From Elusimicrobia bacterium GWA2_62_23 (GTDB lineage Bacteria > Elusimicrobiota > Elusimicrobia > Elusimicrobiales > UBA9959): 64,000 nt of DNA. The translations under genes and the position numbers were made by a program. Each line of letters starts with the position of its first letter. The first letter of the stretch is position 1. Below the pieces are notes generated by a model that was not told the DNA's origin, did not search any database, and saw nothing but the letters and a program-made list of their open reading frames with translations. The DNA lies in assembly GCA_001799635.1 (NCBI GenBank), contig MGTV01000010.1, forward strand, positions 108,228 through 172,227, read 5' to 3'. Positions 51,155 through 60,449 of the stretch are shown here, piece by piece.

Positions 51155-51748
51155 ATGGACGATAAAGCGGCTAAAATACTGGAACGGATAGCGCTGGCCG
51201 GCCTGGAGAAATGCGTGGCCAAGCTGTCTCGCATCTCCGCGGGCCGCTGGAGCGTCGCCGACGTAAAAGTGTCCTACCGCAGCATGCAGGAGGCCATCAA
51301 CGACCACGCCGCCAGCCGCGGCACGGGCGCGGCGGCCTATTTCGAGGTCAAGGGGGAGTTCCCGTTCACCTCGATGATAATTTTCAGGCCCCAGGACATA
51401 GAGATCATCTCGAAGGGCTTCATGGGCTTCTCCTTCTCGAAGATGCCCAGCCTGAACCAGGCCCAGGAACTGCTGCTCTCCGAGCTTGGAAATATTATTT
51501 TAAACTCGCTCGTGAGTTCCCTTTCCAACGCCCTCAAGAAGAGCTTCCTCCCCACGGCGCCCAAGTGCGTACAGGGGGAGACGCAATTCCTGCTCGAGGC
51601 GCTCTGGACCGCAGTGGACCGGGGGCCTCACAAGCTGGTGACGGTGACGCTGGACCTGCAATGCGACGGCAACGTCACCCGCAGCGAACTTATAACCCTG
51701 ATCCCGGAGAGCATGGAAAAAGCCCTGCTCGCCGGGCAGGGAATCTGA
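51155..51748 (+). CDS. CheC-like phosphatase/adaptor protein
   Basis: A 197-residue protein of the CheC/CheX/FliY fold. LNQAQELLLSELGNIILNSLVSSLSNAL matches the E...N active-site helix of CheC, which dephosphorylates CheY-P. Only one such helix is clear. It directly follows a stand-alone receiver gene, which supports the pairing. No other chemotaxis or flagellar genes occur in the window, so the pair may serve another output such as pili. Confidence 0.75.
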   Translation: MDDKAAKILERIALAGLEKCVAKLSRISAGRWSVADVKVSYRSMQEAINDHAASRGTGAAAYFEVKGEFPFTSMIIFRPQDIEIISKGFMGFSFSKMPSLNQAQELLLSELGNIILNSLVSSLSNALKKSFLPTAPKCVQGETQFLLEALWTAVDRGPHKLVTVTLDLQCDGNVTRSELITLIPESMEKALLAGQGI

Positions 51749-51764
51749 CCGCCGGAGAGTACCC

Positions 51765-52304
51765 ATGACCCCGCACCGCGCCGCCTTTCTTTCCGCCCTC
51801 GTGATCGCTTTTTGCGCCGTTGTTCCCGCGGCCGCGCCCGCCCAGTCCGAGATCCTGAAGGTGGACTGGGAGCTTTCCAGGCTGCGGGGCAAGGAGCGCA
51901 CGCCTTACGCGCCCGTGGCCGAATTGCGCGCCTCTCCCGAGCTGAAGTTCTCCGACCACCTGCGCGCGCTGGTGACCCTGCGGAACCCCGCCGCCAAGCC
52001 GGTGGAGGGCGTGGTGCTGCGCTACTCCGTGCGGATGAAGCTGCTCCGCAAGGGCGACGCCCCCGAGAAGGCCTTCTGGGGCGTGCCGTTCTATACCGAG
52101 GAGATCCGCGTCTCCAAGATAAATCCCGGTTCCGAGCGCCAGGCCCGGATCATCCATTTCGACCTTCCCGCCCAGCTGCGCAAGCTCCGGAACTCCGGGT
52201 TCAGCCCGGAGGAACTGAAGCTTGAGATCATGGTCTGCCCCAGGCAGGGCGACGAGCCCGGCGCCATAATGCGGGAAGCCGTCATCAACATAGTCAAACC
52301 CTGA
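51765..52304 (+). CDS. Exported protein of unknown function
   Basis: A 179-residue protein with a signal peptide (to about residue 27, ...AAAPAQS). The mature part reads as one beta-sandwich (LRALVTLRNPAAKPVEGVVLRYSVRMKLL), like an Ig or FixG-type accessory domain. Family not recognised. GGAGAG precedes the ATG. It lies between the CheC-like gene (16 bp) and serS (20 bp) on the same strand. Confidence 0.7.
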   Translation: MTPHRAAFLSALVIAFCAVVPAAAPAQSEILKVDWELSRLRGKERTPYAPVAELRASPELKFSDHLRALVTLRNPAAKPVEGVVLRYSVRMKLLRKGDAPEKAFWGVPFYTEEIRVSKINPGSERQARIIHFDLPAQLRKLRNSGFSPEELKLEIMVCPRQGDEPGAIMREAVINIVKP

Positions 52305-52324
52305 CCCCACGCGGAGCCGCCAAC

Positions 52325-53593
52325 ATGCTGGATATAAACCTCATCAGGACCGACGCCCAAAAAGTTAAGAAAGCGCTGCTCAAGCGCCTGGACTCGGTGG
52401 ACCTGGAGCCGGTGCTGACCCTGGACCGCCGCCGCCGCGAGATCATCGTGGAGGCCGACGCCCTCAAGATGAAGAAGAACGCCGCTTCCGCCGGGGTCAA
52501 AAAGCTCGACCCCGCGGCGCAGCAGGCCGTTTTCGCCGAGATGAAAGAGATCTCCGCCAGGGTGAAGGCCCTGGACGCCGAGGCCGCGAAAGTGGAGGCC
52601 GAACTGGGCGCGCTCATGGCCGGCCTGCCGAACCTGCCCGCGGACGACGTGGTGGCCGGCGGCAAAGAGCACAACGCCGTGGTGCGCGAGTGGGGGAAGC
52701 TGCCGGAGTTCGGCTTCGAGCCTAAGGCGCACCTGGAGCTTTCCAAAGAGCTGGGGCTGATAGATTACGACCGCGGCGCCAAGCTGGGCGGCACCGGTTT
52801 CTGGGTCTACAGGAACATGGGCGCGCGGCTGGAATGGGCCCTCCTCAATTTTTTCGTAGACACTCACCTGCAGAGCGGCTATTCCTTCACCCTGCCGCCG
52901 CACATCCTGAATTACGAATGCGGCTACACCGCCGGGCAGTTCCCCAAGTTCAAGGACGACGTGTTCCTGCTCGCCGGGCCCGAAGATAAGACGCAGTTCC
53001 TGCTGCCGACGGCCGAGACGGCCCTGATCAGCCTGCACCGCGACGAGATCCTCAAAGAGGAAGAGCTTCCTAAAAAATATTTCGCCTATACCCCCTGCTA
53101 CCGCAAAGAGGCCGGCGGCTACGGCGCCAACGAGCGCGGCATGATCCGCGGCCACCAGTTCAACAAGGTGGAGCTGATCCAGTTCGCACGGCCGGAGGAG
53201 TCCGCGGCCGCCTTCGACGAGATGGTGGGGCACGTGGAAAGCGTGATGCGGGCGCTGGGCCTGCACTACCGCCTGGTGAAGCTCGCCGCGAAGGACTGCA
53301 GCGCCTCCATGGCCAGGACCTATGACATAGAGGTCTGGATCCCGAGCATGAAGGGCTACAAGGAAGTCAGTTCGGTGTCCAACGCGCACGATTACCAGGC
53401 CCGCCGCGGGAACATGCGTTTCAAGCGCGCCGTCACGGGCAAGAACGAATTTCTGCACACGCTCAACGGGTCGTGCCTGGCCACCAGCCGGCTGTTCCCG
53501 GCCATCCTCGAGCAGTTCCAGCAGGCCGACGGCTCGGTGCTGGTCCCGGAGCCGCTGCGCAAATACCTCGGGACCGACAGGATAACCATATGA
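52325..53593 (+). CDS. serS: Seryl-tRNA synthetase
   Basis: A 422-residue class II synthetase. The N-terminal long coiled coil (residues 30-100) binds tRNA-Ser. Motif 2 is YRKEAGGYGANERGMIRGHQFNKVE (core), and motif 3 lies in LNGSCLATSRLFPAILEQFQ; the TAETALI serine-binding segment is intact. The next gene overlaps its stop by 4 nt. Confidence 0.97.
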   Translation: MLDINLIRTDAQKVKKALLKRLDSVDLEPVLTLDRRRREIIVEADALKMKKNAASAGVKKLDPAAQQAVFAEMKEISARVKALDAEAAKVEAELGALMAGLPNLPADDVVAGGKEHNAVVREWGKLPEFGFEPKAHLELSKELGLIDYDRGAKLGGTGFWVYRNMGARLEWALLNFFVDTHLQSGYSFTLPPHILNYECGYTAGQFPKFKDDVFLLAGPEDKTQFLLPTAETALISLHRDEILKEEELPKKYFAYTPCYRKEAGGYGANERGMIRGHQFNKVELIQFARPEESAAAFDEMVGHVESVMRALGLHYRLVKLAAKDCSASMARTYDIEVWIPSMKGYKEVSSVSNAHDYQARRGNMRFKRAVTGKNEFLHTLNGSCLATSRLFPAILEQFQQADGSVLVPEPLRKYLGTDRITI

Positions 53594-54786
53594 GGAAACT
53601 GGTCATGGCCGCCGCGCTGGCCTTCTGCGCCCTGCCCGCGCTGGCCGCTACCCCCAAGCTGGAGCCGCTGCCCGAGGACCTGCGCCTGCTTTCCAAGAAG
53701 GGCATAGACGCCATTTATTCCGTGGACATCCCCGAGGCCGTGAAGAATTTCTCCGCGGCCCTGCAGAAGTACCCGGAGCACCCCTACCCGCATTTCGGCA
53801 TGGCCATGACCAAGTGGGCCACGCTGGAATACCTCGAGGACGAGTCCGACCCGAAGCTGGACAAGGAATACGCGGAGATGACGGACAAGGCCATAGAAGT
53901 GGGCCTGGCCTGGATCAAGAAGCATCCCGGCGACGCCAACGCCTACCTGTGCCTGGGCGGCATGTACGGGCTGCGCGCGCGCCTGGCCGTGCTGCAGCAC
54001 CGCTGGATCAAGGCTTATTTCGACGGCAAGAAGGCCATTTCCAACACCCGCATGGCCCTGAAGATAGATCCCGAGCTCTATGACGCCTACTTGGGCCTGG
54101 GCATGTACGAGTATTACGCGGACACGCTTTCCGGCGTGGTGAAGATCCTGGCCAAGTTCTTCCTGCGCGGCGACGCCAAGCACGGCATAGAGCTGCTTAC
54201 GACCTGCAAGGAAAAGGGCTACTTCAACGCGCTCGCGGCCAAGCTGCTGCTCATAGAGATCTACACCACCACCCGCAGCAGGCACGGCAATTCCGGCCTG
54301 GCCGTGAAATGGTCCAAAGAGCTGCGGGCCGACTATCCCAACCACCCGCAGATGCATTTCGTGGAGATCGTCTCGCTTTACGAGGACAAGCAGTACGCCG
54401 AATCCCGGCGCGAAGCGATGGCGTACCTGAAGGCCGTCAACGACGGGCACCCCGCCTACCGCCGCCGTTACCTGCCGCGCGTGCTCACCGCCATAGGCAC
54501 CACCTACCTGGTGGAGAAGAAGTACGACGAGGCCGAGGAGTATTTCGCCAAGGCCGCCGCCACCCTCAAAGAGGACGCCGCCGCCCATCCCGCCCGCTGG
54601 GGCGTCTGGGCCATAGTGCGCCTGGGCAACGTTTACGACCTGAAGGGGCTGCGCGAGAAGGCGCTGGGCTATTATAAGGAAGCCAAGGCCTACAAGGACG
54701 AATGGGGTTTCTCGGAAAGCATAGCCGGGTACCTCAAGCGCCCGTTCGGGGAGATGGAGCTGCCGGGCCAGATGCCGCCTCCGTAA
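53590..54786 (+). CDS. Exported TPR-repeat protein
   Basis: A 398-residue protein with a signal peptide (MRKLVMAAALAFCALPALA) and helical repeats of TPR type throughout (for example YSVDIPEAVKNFSAALQKYPEHPYPHFGMAM, EKKYDEAEEYFAKAAATLKED, DLKGLREKALGYYKEAKAY). Periplasmic scaffold or assembly role is likely; specific function unknown. Its ATG overlaps the serS stop (ATGA); an upstream in-frame extension lies inside serS and is rejected. Confidence 0.8.
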   Translation: MRKLVMAAALAFCALPALAATPKLEPLPEDLRLLSKKGIDAIYSVDIPEAVKNFSAALQKYPEHPYPHFGMAMTKWATLEYLEDESDPKLDKEYAEMTDKAIEVGLAWIKKHPGDANAYLCLGGMYGLRARLAVLQHRWIKAYFDGKKAISNTRMALKIDPELYDAYLGLGMYEYYADTLSGVVKILAKFFLRGDAKHGIELLTTCKEKGYFNALAAKLLLIEIYTTTRSRHGNSGLAVKWSKELRADYPNHPQMHFVEIVSLYEDKQYAESRREAMAYLKAVNDGHPAYRRRYLPRVLTAIGTTYLVEKKYDEAEEYFAKAAATLKEDAAAHPARWGVWAIVRLGNVYDLKGLREKALGYYKEAKAYKDEWGFSESIAGYLKRPFGEMELPGQMPPP

Positions 54787-54793
54787 GGATCCG

Positions 54794-55222
54794 ATGGAAC
54801 TGTCTACCGTTATCTTCCTGCTGCTGGCCATCCTCGGCTGGGGCCTCGGCGCCTTCTTCGACAAGGCCTGTCTCAAGCACATGGACCCGTCGGGGGCCTT
54901 CTACGTGCGCTCGCTGTTCATGATCGGCATCTTCGCGCCGCTGGTGGCCTGGAAGTATTCCCAGACCAAAGCCGCCCTGGTAGGCTCCGACCGGCTGGGC
55001 CCGTTGTTCGTGCTGGGCAGCGTCATAGTCTCCATGGCGGGCGTCTTCTTCTACCTGAAGGCCCTCAGCGGCGGCGCGGCCACCAAGATAGTGCCGCTCT
55101 CCTCCACCTACCCTTTCGTCACTTTCGCGCTCGCGGTCATATTCCTCGGCGAGAACATCACGCTGAATAAACTGGTGGGCACCCTGCTGCTTTCTGGCGG
55201 CATCTACTTCATCTCTAAATAG
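54794..55222 (+). CDS. EamA/DMT half-size transporter-like protein
   Basis: A 142-residue membrane protein with four to five helices: a single EamA unit (GWGLGAFFDKACLKHMDPSGAFYVRS ... FVTFALAVIFLGENITLNKLVGTLLLSGGIYFI). Full-length DMT transporters have two such units, so this would act as a dimer, as in small multidrug-resistance-like proteins. Substrate unknown. Follows the TPR gene by 7 bp. Confidence 0.8.
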   Translation: MELSTVIFLLLAILGWGLGAFFDKACLKHMDPSGAFYVRSLFMIGIFAPLVAWKYSQTKAALVGSDRLGPLFVLGSVIVSMAGVFFYLKALSGGAATKIVPLSSTYPFVTFALAVIFLGENITLNKLVGTLLLSGGIYFISK

Positions 55223-55265
55223 CCGGGGCCGCAGGCCTCCGGCGCAAGCGGGTCAGGAGGACGGA

Positions 55266-55562
55266 ATGGACAGGCAGAAAGAAGCTGTTGACGTGCGGCG
55301 GAACAAATTCCCCGTGGCGGAGTACACCGCGGCGGGCGCGCTTATCTCCCTCTTCTCCATCTTTCTCGGGTTCTACGCTTCGGCCATCACCTTCGCGGCC
55401 CAGTCTTACCCGGAACTCAACGTCTCCGTCATCAACGAGATCCACCGCCGGATAATCTCCAACCTGATCCTCACCTCCGCGGTGGCCACGCCGCTGATAG
55501 CCGGCCTCTTCTACCTGCTCGCCCGCCGCTACCAGGCGCTGACGGGCGGGAAGGGGGAATAA
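55266..55562 (+). CDS. Small two-helix membrane protein
   Basis: A 98-residue protein with two predicted membrane helices (about 22-45 and 68-88) and charged ends. Family not recognised. TCAGGAGGACGG places an excellent Shine-Dalgarno sequence before the ATG. It is 6 bp ahead of the minor pseudopilin genes and may belong to their operon. Confidence 0.7.
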   Translation: MDRQKEAVDVRRNKFPVAEYTAAGALISLFSIFLGFYASAITFAAQSYPELNVSVINEIHRRIISNLILTSAVATPLIAGLFYLLARRYQALTGGKGE

Positions 55563-55568
55563 CAGGTC

Positions 55569-57272
55569 ATGGGGGCCATCCCGTCCCGCCTGCGGCCCGG
55601 TTTCGGGCTGGTGGAGGCCATGATGGCCGTCTTCGTGCTGTCCATCCTGGGCCTGAGCGTGGCCTACATGTACCAGTACCTCGCGGTGGTTTCGGTGAAG
55701 ACCCGCGAGAACGTCTATACTTCCCGCCTCTCCGCTGCCGTTTTCTCCAAATTCAAGACCGTCGAGTACTACTATCTATTCGATTACGATTCCTCGCTGC
55801 CGAATTACGGCCTGGCCGGCAATTACGGCCCGGTTTCTCTCCAGAAAGCCGCCTACCCTTACCTGGGGCTGCTCAACGAGGTTACGGCCCTGGCTTCCAG
55901 GTACTCCGTGGACCGGTGGACCCTGGAGACCAAGTTCAAGCTGCGAGACGTCTCCGACGCCAACGGCAACGGCCTCTTCAGCGACCTGCGCGATTTTACC
56001 GACGCCGACGGCGACCTGCGCGACGACTACGACGCCGGGGTGAGGTACTACAAGGCCAACGCCGACGCCGATTACTACGACACCTACGTTTCCACCTCGC
56101 TCAACAAGACCGCCAGCGAACTGCCAGACACCAACCTCAAGGAAGTGACGCTCAGGTTCTATAAGCGCGGCAAGATCATCCATACCCAGACCGACCTGAT
56201 CTCCCTGGAAATGCTGTCCGGCATAGAAAGCAAGTCGAGCGGCGCCGAGCTCAAGATGTTCGTTAACCAGCCGGCCAACGATACCTGCCTTTACGACCTG
56301 TCCCTGCCGGCCAGGCAGGCCGCCTTCGCCCTGGGGCTCTCCAAGGCGTATCCCGCCGAGGTGACCGCCTACCGGGCCGACAATTCCTCGTTCCTGCGCC
56401 TTTGGGGTGAGACCACGCCGCTCGCTACGGTCAAGTTCTACGTCAATTCCATGACCACGGTGCGCGACAGTATACCGGCCAACGCGTCCGGGACTTTTGA
56501 TTACCAGTCGCTGGCCGTCACCAACGCGCTCGCGGAGGGCGAGAACACCATCTACGCGCAGGCCACCAAGGACACCTACTATTCCCCGTTCGCCCCCCGG
56601 CGCGTGACCAGGGACCTGAACCCGCCCTCCATAAGCGCCGCCGCGCCGGCCGGGACGATAGGCGACCTGATGCCCTACGTAGGCGCGGTGCTCCTGGACG
56701 AGCCGGCGGCTTCCGGCACGCCTTGCGGCGTGTGCCAGGAAGTTATCACCCTGAAAGTGAACGGGGCCGAGGCCCCATACAACTATTCCCTTTCTGACGG
56801 GAAACTGTCCTGGGCGGACCCCGCAACCGGCCTGCCGCACAAGCTGGCCAACAACACGGCCTATACCGTTTATCTGGAAGGCGGGGACAACGCCTATTAC
56901 AAAGTGAATTCCACCTGGACCTTTACGGTCTCGGTGCCTGGCACGGACAACTCCAAGCCCACGGTGGCCAACAAGACGCCGTCGGGCGCCTCCGCGCCGG
57001 CCCTGCCCGAGATCTCCTGCCGGCTCTTCGATAACCAGTCCGGCATAGATCCGTACAGCATCACGCTGGCGGTAGACGGGGTGGTGGAGGTCTCTTCCAC
57101 CAATATCTCGGGTTTCTGGGACCCGGCCACGGGCACGGTGTCCTATACCCCGGCCCAGGCATTCTCTCCCGGTTCTTCCCATACCGTGGACGTGGCCGTG
57201 AGCCACTGGGCGGACGACCCGGCCGACAAGAAGACCCACGCCGAATCCTGGAACTTTACGGTGGAGAACTGA
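55569..57272 (+). CDS. Minor pseudopilin (PilV-like) with Ig-like domains
   Basis: A 567-residue protein with a type III (prepilin) signal: cleavage would be after the Gly of PGFGLVEAMMAVFVLSIL, leaving a methylatable N-terminus and Glu5-equivalent. The hydrophobic helix follows. Around residues 125-160 an Asp-rich stretch (DANGNG, DADGDLRDDYD) looks like calcium-binding loops. From about 230 there are three to four Ig/fibronectin-type repeats (NPPSISAAAP, SKPTVANKTPSGAS). Much longer than typical PilV, so it may be a tip adhesin. First of three pilin-type genes. Confidence 0.8.
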   Translation: MGAIPSRLRPGFGLVEAMMAVFVLSILGLSVAYMYQYLAVVSVKTRENVYTSRLSAAVFSKFKTVEYYYLFDYDSSLPNYGLAGNYGPVSLQKAAYPYLGLLNEVTALASRYSVDRWTLETKFKLRDVSDANGNGLFSDLRDFTDADGDLRDDYDAGVRYYKANADADYYDTYVSTSLNKTASELPDTNLKEVTLRFYKRGKIIHTQTDLISLEMLSGIESKSSGAELKMFVNQPANDTCLYDLSLPARQAAFALGLSKAYPAEVTAYRADNSSFLRLWGETTPLATVKFYVNSMTTVRDSIPANASGTFDYQSLAVTNALAEGENTIYAQATKDTYYSPFAPRRVTRDLNPPSISAAAPAGTIGDLMPYVGAVLLDEPAASGTPCGVCQEVITLKVNGAEAPYNYSLSDGKLSWADPATGLPHKLANNTAYTVYLEGGDNAYYKVNSTWTFTVSVPGTDNSKPTVANKTPSGASAPALPEISCRLFDNQSGIDPYSITLAVDGVVEVSSTNISGFWDPATGTVSYTPAQAFSPGSSHTVDVAVSHWADDPADKKTHAESWNFTVEN

Positions 57273-57273
57273 G

Positions 57274-58137
57274 ATGACCCTGATGCCGCTGAAGAACCGC
57301 CGGGCCCGGCGGGGAGTAACGCTTACCGAGCTGATGATCTATGCCGCGGTAGTGAGCATAGCCCTCGTGGCTTTCTCCAAGTACTTCTTCGGTTTCAGCC
57401 GGACGGCCAAGAGGGCGGATAATGAGATGAAGGGCTCGTTCGAGATGCGGCTGCTGCTGTCCCGCGCCGAGAGCGATCTCTACGAGGCCAACCAGGTAGA
57501 GGCCGTGAACGCCAGTTCCATAACCTTCCGCTGCGACGCCGTTAAGGCCCCCGGGTACCAGCTGGAGGGCGACTTCGACGCGGACGGGATCCCCAACATC
57601 AAGGATACGGACGACGACAACGACGCCAGCTCCAAGTTCTCCCTGCCGGCGGCCCAGCAGTGGCAGGCCGGCTACGACCTGGAGGACGACGACGACAATA
57701 ACGACGGCGCGCCCGACGTGCGCGTTTCCCTCTATTACGTCCCGGCGGAGAAAAAGGTTTACCGGGCGCTGTATCTCAACGGCGGCGCGCCGGAGGTGAA
57801 GGCGCTGGCCGTGAACGTGAGTTCCTTTTCGCTGACCTGCTACGGCTCCAAACGCGAGGACCTGGGCCGCAACATTGACCTGGGCCCGGACGGGGCGGCC
57901 GGCACCGGCGACGCCGGCGAGGAGGACGGGATCATTTCCGCCAGGGAAATAGACTGGACCCTGCCTCCGACCGGTCACGGCAACCGCAACGGACGGCTGG
58001 ACACCCCCGGGGAACTTAAATACGTCACCTCGGTCGCGGTCTACGCCGAGGCCGACGCCAACGGCGACGGGACCTCCGATTCGGCGCTGGGCACCGAGAT
58101 CATGCCCCCGCTGCTGGCCCTCAAGAGGAGGCGGTGA
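57274..58137 (+). CDS. Minor pseudopilin (PilW/PulJ-like)
   Basis: A 287-residue protein with a prepilin leader (MTLMPLKNRRARRG) and cleavage site RRG-VTLTELMIYAAVVSIAL. The globular part carries two Asp-rich loops, DFDADGIPNIKDTDDDND and DLEDDDDNNDGAPDV, and a third ADANGDGTSD near the C-terminus, all in the DxDxDG style of calcium-binding type 3 repeats. Starts 1 bp after the PilV-like gene. Part of a type IV pilus or type II secretion tip complex. Confidence 0.85.
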   Translation: MTLMPLKNRRARRGVTLTELMIYAAVVSIALVAFSKYFFGFSRTAKRADNEMKGSFEMRLLLSRAESDLYEANQVEAVNASSITFRCDAVKAPGYQLEGDFDADGIPNIKDTDDDNDASSKFSLPAAQQWQAGYDLEDDDDNNDGAPDVRVSLYYVPAEKKVYRALYLNGGAPEVKALAVNVSSFSLTCYGSKREDLGRNIDLGPDGAAGTGDAGEEDGIISAREIDWTLPPTGHGNRNGRLDTPGELKYVTSVAVYAEADANGDGTSDSALGTEIMPPLLALKRRR

Positions 58138-59420
58138 TGCCCGTGGAACGAAGAAGGGGCGCGGCCCTGGTGCTGGTCAACCTGATGGTCCTGGTCCTGG
58201 TGCCGCTGGTGCTCTATTTGCTGGTCAACACCGTGGCCTCGCTGAAGCACGCGTACAAGGAAAAGCAGCTGGGCATGTCCGGCGCGCTGGCCAACGCCGC
58301 CCTGGTGGACTTCATGCGCCAGTTCTCGCAGAACTACTACGAGGGGCATTATGACGCCGCTTCGCTGTCCCGGAACGAGCCCTTCTATTCCGCCGGCTTC
58401 TCCTCCGCCTCCACCGAAGCCGACCCGGCGGGACACCGCCTCTACATAGAGGCCGCCGGCAAGTACGGCAAAGACCCAGCCCACCCGCTGGCGGACAAGA
58501 CGCTGTATTCGGCCGTGCAGTTCCTGTCCGACCTGACTGACTACGGCACCATGATAAACGGCGCTTTCACCATAAGCGCCAGCAACATCACCTATTTCGG
58601 CAAGTGGTGGATAACCGGGAACCTTTCCATAACCGGCTCCAACGTGCGCTTTGCCGGCGGGCCGCTGATAGTGGGCGGCAACCTGAGCGTGACCGGCTCC
58701 AACGTCGCCGTGGACGGGGACGTCTACTACGCCGGGTCCGTTTCCGGCAGCCCCGCGGTGAACGGCACCAGTTATAATTTTTATCCTTCGGACATGGTCT
58801 ATCCCGCGCTGAAGGAGGACTATTACAAGGTCAACTACGCCTACAAGATAACCTCCGACAGGACCCTGCGTTTCAACGCTTACCCGTCCTCCGGCACCTT
58901 CTCCATAGTCGGTACCACCATCACGGTGCCGCTGCTGGATTCCGGGATGATAATCCTCGGTGAGAACGTTAACCTCTCAGTCTATGGCGCCGTCCGGGGG
59001 CGGGTGACCGTGGCCACCACTAATACCAGCGCCTCCAAGGGAGCTATTACCGTCGGCCTGTCCAATGCGGACGCGGACCTTGTGTACTACAACCCCCTTA
59101 CCGGCGGCACCACAACCTCCGCGCTCTATGGCAATTCCATCGCTCTGATCGCTTCCAACGGCATAGCCTTCCAGGGCAAGACCACCAATCCGGCTGCTGA
59201 CCTTACAGCCTGCGGCGTCTTCTTCAACAGGGGGAGCGGCAATATCAGCGCCACCGGTGGGAGTTCTAAAAAACTTTACGTTTACGGCACCCGCAATAAG
59301 CCGGTCACTCTCTCCGGCTTCGGCGGCGGCAACTCCATGTCTTACGACGTCTGGCTGAACGCGTCGCCGCCGCCCGGCCTGCCCGAGCGGCCGGTGCTCA
59401 TGACCTGGCACATGAGGTAA
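58137..59420 (+). CDS. PilX-like minor pilus protein with beta-helix region
   Basis: A 427-residue protein beginning RRRGAALVLVNLMVLVLVPLVLYLL, the hydrophobic N-terminus of PilX-type proteins without a Glu5. Residues about 140-200 and 260-400 have repeated short strands (ITGNLSITGSNVRFAGGPLIVGGNLSVTGSNV, of which GNLSxTGSNV recurs) that should form a beta helix, as in DUF7305-like domains. AGGAGG is 5 nt before the ATG at 58137, which overlaps the previous stop by one base (TGATG). Third gene of the pilin set. Confidence 0.75.
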   Translation: MPVERRRGAALVLVNLMVLVLVPLVLYLLVNTVASLKHAYKEKQLGMSGALANAALVDFMRQFSQNYYEGHYDAASLSRNEPFYSAGFSSASTEADPAGHRLYIEAAGKYGKDPAHPLADKTLYSAVQFLSDLTDYGTMINGAFTISASNITYFGKWWITGNLSITGSNVRFAGGPLIVGGNLSVTGSNVAVDGDVYYAGSVSGSPAVNGTSYNFYPSDMVYPALKEDYYKVNYAYKITSDRTLRFNAYPSSGTFSIVGTTITVPLLDSGMIILGENVNLSVYGAVRGRVTVATTNTSASKGAITVGLSNADADLVYYNPLTGGTTTSALYGNSIALIASNGIAFQGKTTNPAADLTACGVFFNRGSGNISATGGSSKKLYVYGTRNKPVTLSGFGGGNSMSYDVWLNASPPPGLPERPVLMTWHMR

Positions 59421-59421
59421 C

Positions 59422-60018
59422 ATGGAAGAAGTCGGGTTCGAAAAATTCATGGAGCTGGGCGAACGCCACGCGTCCGCCGGCGATCCCGACCGCGCCATCC
59501 ACTATTACAATTCCGCCCTTAAGCTCTCCCCGGCCGCCCCCGCCGCCCAGCGGGGGCTGGCGCGGGCTCTGTCCCTGAAAGCCGACAAGGGCGCCCCGGT
59601 CTTCAGGGTGCTCGCCCTGGAGGCGCTGCGCAAGGCCGCGGCCGCCGAGCCGGACTCCCAGGAAACCCACGCCCTGCTCATAGGGGCGGCCATAAAGGCC
59701 GGCCGCCTCGGCGAACTCGCCGCGGAATACCGGGCGAAGCTCAAGGCGGACCCGGAGAACGCGGCGCTGAAGAAGCGCCTGAAAGATATCTACGTGGTCT
59801 CGCTGCTGGAGAACGACGTGACGGTCCCTTCCGTGGGCTACAAGCCGGTCTTTTTTATCAAGGTGTTCTTCGATTGCGTCCTGCTGCCTCTCGGGGCCTC
59901 CATAATAGTCGCGGCGAACGTCATGCCCAAGGCGCGCCCCTCGCTGATGATAGGCGTGTTCATTTTTTTCTGCTACGCGGTGTACCGGTCGCTGGTCTGG
60001 TTCTTTAGCCGAAGGTAA
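59422..60018 (+). CDS. TPR protein with two C-terminal membrane helices
   Basis: A 198-residue protein: three to four TPR-type helical repeats (GDPDRAIHYYNSALKLSP, FRVLALEALRKAAAAEPDSQE, GRLGELAAEYRAKLKADPENAA) then two membrane helices (about 140-160 and 168-192). The TPR part would face the cytosol. One base after the PilX-like gene, so probably co-transcribed and possibly linked to pilus assembly. Function otherwise unknown. Confidence 0.75.
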   Translation: MEEVGFEKFMELGERHASAGDPDRAIHYYNSALKLSPAAPAAQRGLARALSLKADKGAPVFRVLALEALRKAAAAEPDSQETHALLIGAAIKAGRLGELAAEYRAKLKADPENAALKKRLKDIYVVSLLENDVTVPSVGYKPVFFIKVFFDCVLLPLGASIIVAANVMPKARPSLMIGVFIFFCYAVYRSLVWFFSRR

Positions 60019-60025
60019 AACGGGA

Positions 60026-60382
60026 ATGGAAACGATCGAATTCGAAAAACTCGCGGCCAGGGCCATGCGGCGCCTGCCGCGCTGGTTCCGCGAACGTCTG
60101 GATAACGTGGTGGTGACGGTGCGGCCGGCGCCTACCCGCGCGCAGGCGGCCCGGTTCGGGCGCGGTCTGCTGGGGCTTTATGAGGGCGTGCCGCTGCTCG
60201 ACCGCGGCGCCTTTTACAGCGGGGCCATGCCGGACAAGATCACGCTTTTCAAGAGCAATATCGAGGCCGGCTGCGCCGACGCCGGGGAAGTGGAGGCCAA
60301 GGTCCGGCACACTCTGATGCACGAGATCGCCCACCATTTCGGCATGAGCGACGAGGAACTGCTGGAGAAAGGCCTTTACTGA
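60026..60382 (+). CDS. Minimal zincin metallopeptidase (MMP-like, DUF1025)
   Basis: A 118-residue protein with the zinc motif HEIAHHFGMSDEEL (HExxHxxG-type) near the C-terminus, typical of the minimal metallopeptidase family PF06262. Small, no signal peptide, so cytosolic. Substrate unknown in the family. Follows the TPR gene by 7 bp. Confidence 0.9.
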   Translation: METIEFEKLAARAMRRLPRWFRERLDNVVVTVRPAPTRAQAARFGRGLLGLYEGVPLLDRGAFYSGAMPDKITLFKSNIEAGCADAGEVEAKVRHTLMHEIAHHFGMSDEELLEKGLY

Positions 60383-60405
60383 GGGCGCCAGCGCAGAAAA
60401 AAGAA

Positions 60406-60437
60406 AACGCCCGGCTTCAGGCCGGGCGTCGTCGTTT
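60406..60437. terminator. Terminator-like hairpin between convergent genes
   Basis: ACGCCCGGC-TTCA-GGCCGGGCGT stem with an A-rich run on the left and GTCGTTT on the right. The A-run makes it a better terminator for the minus-strand transcript than for the plus strand. Confidence 0.7.
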
Positions 60438-60449
60438 GTGAGGGTGACG

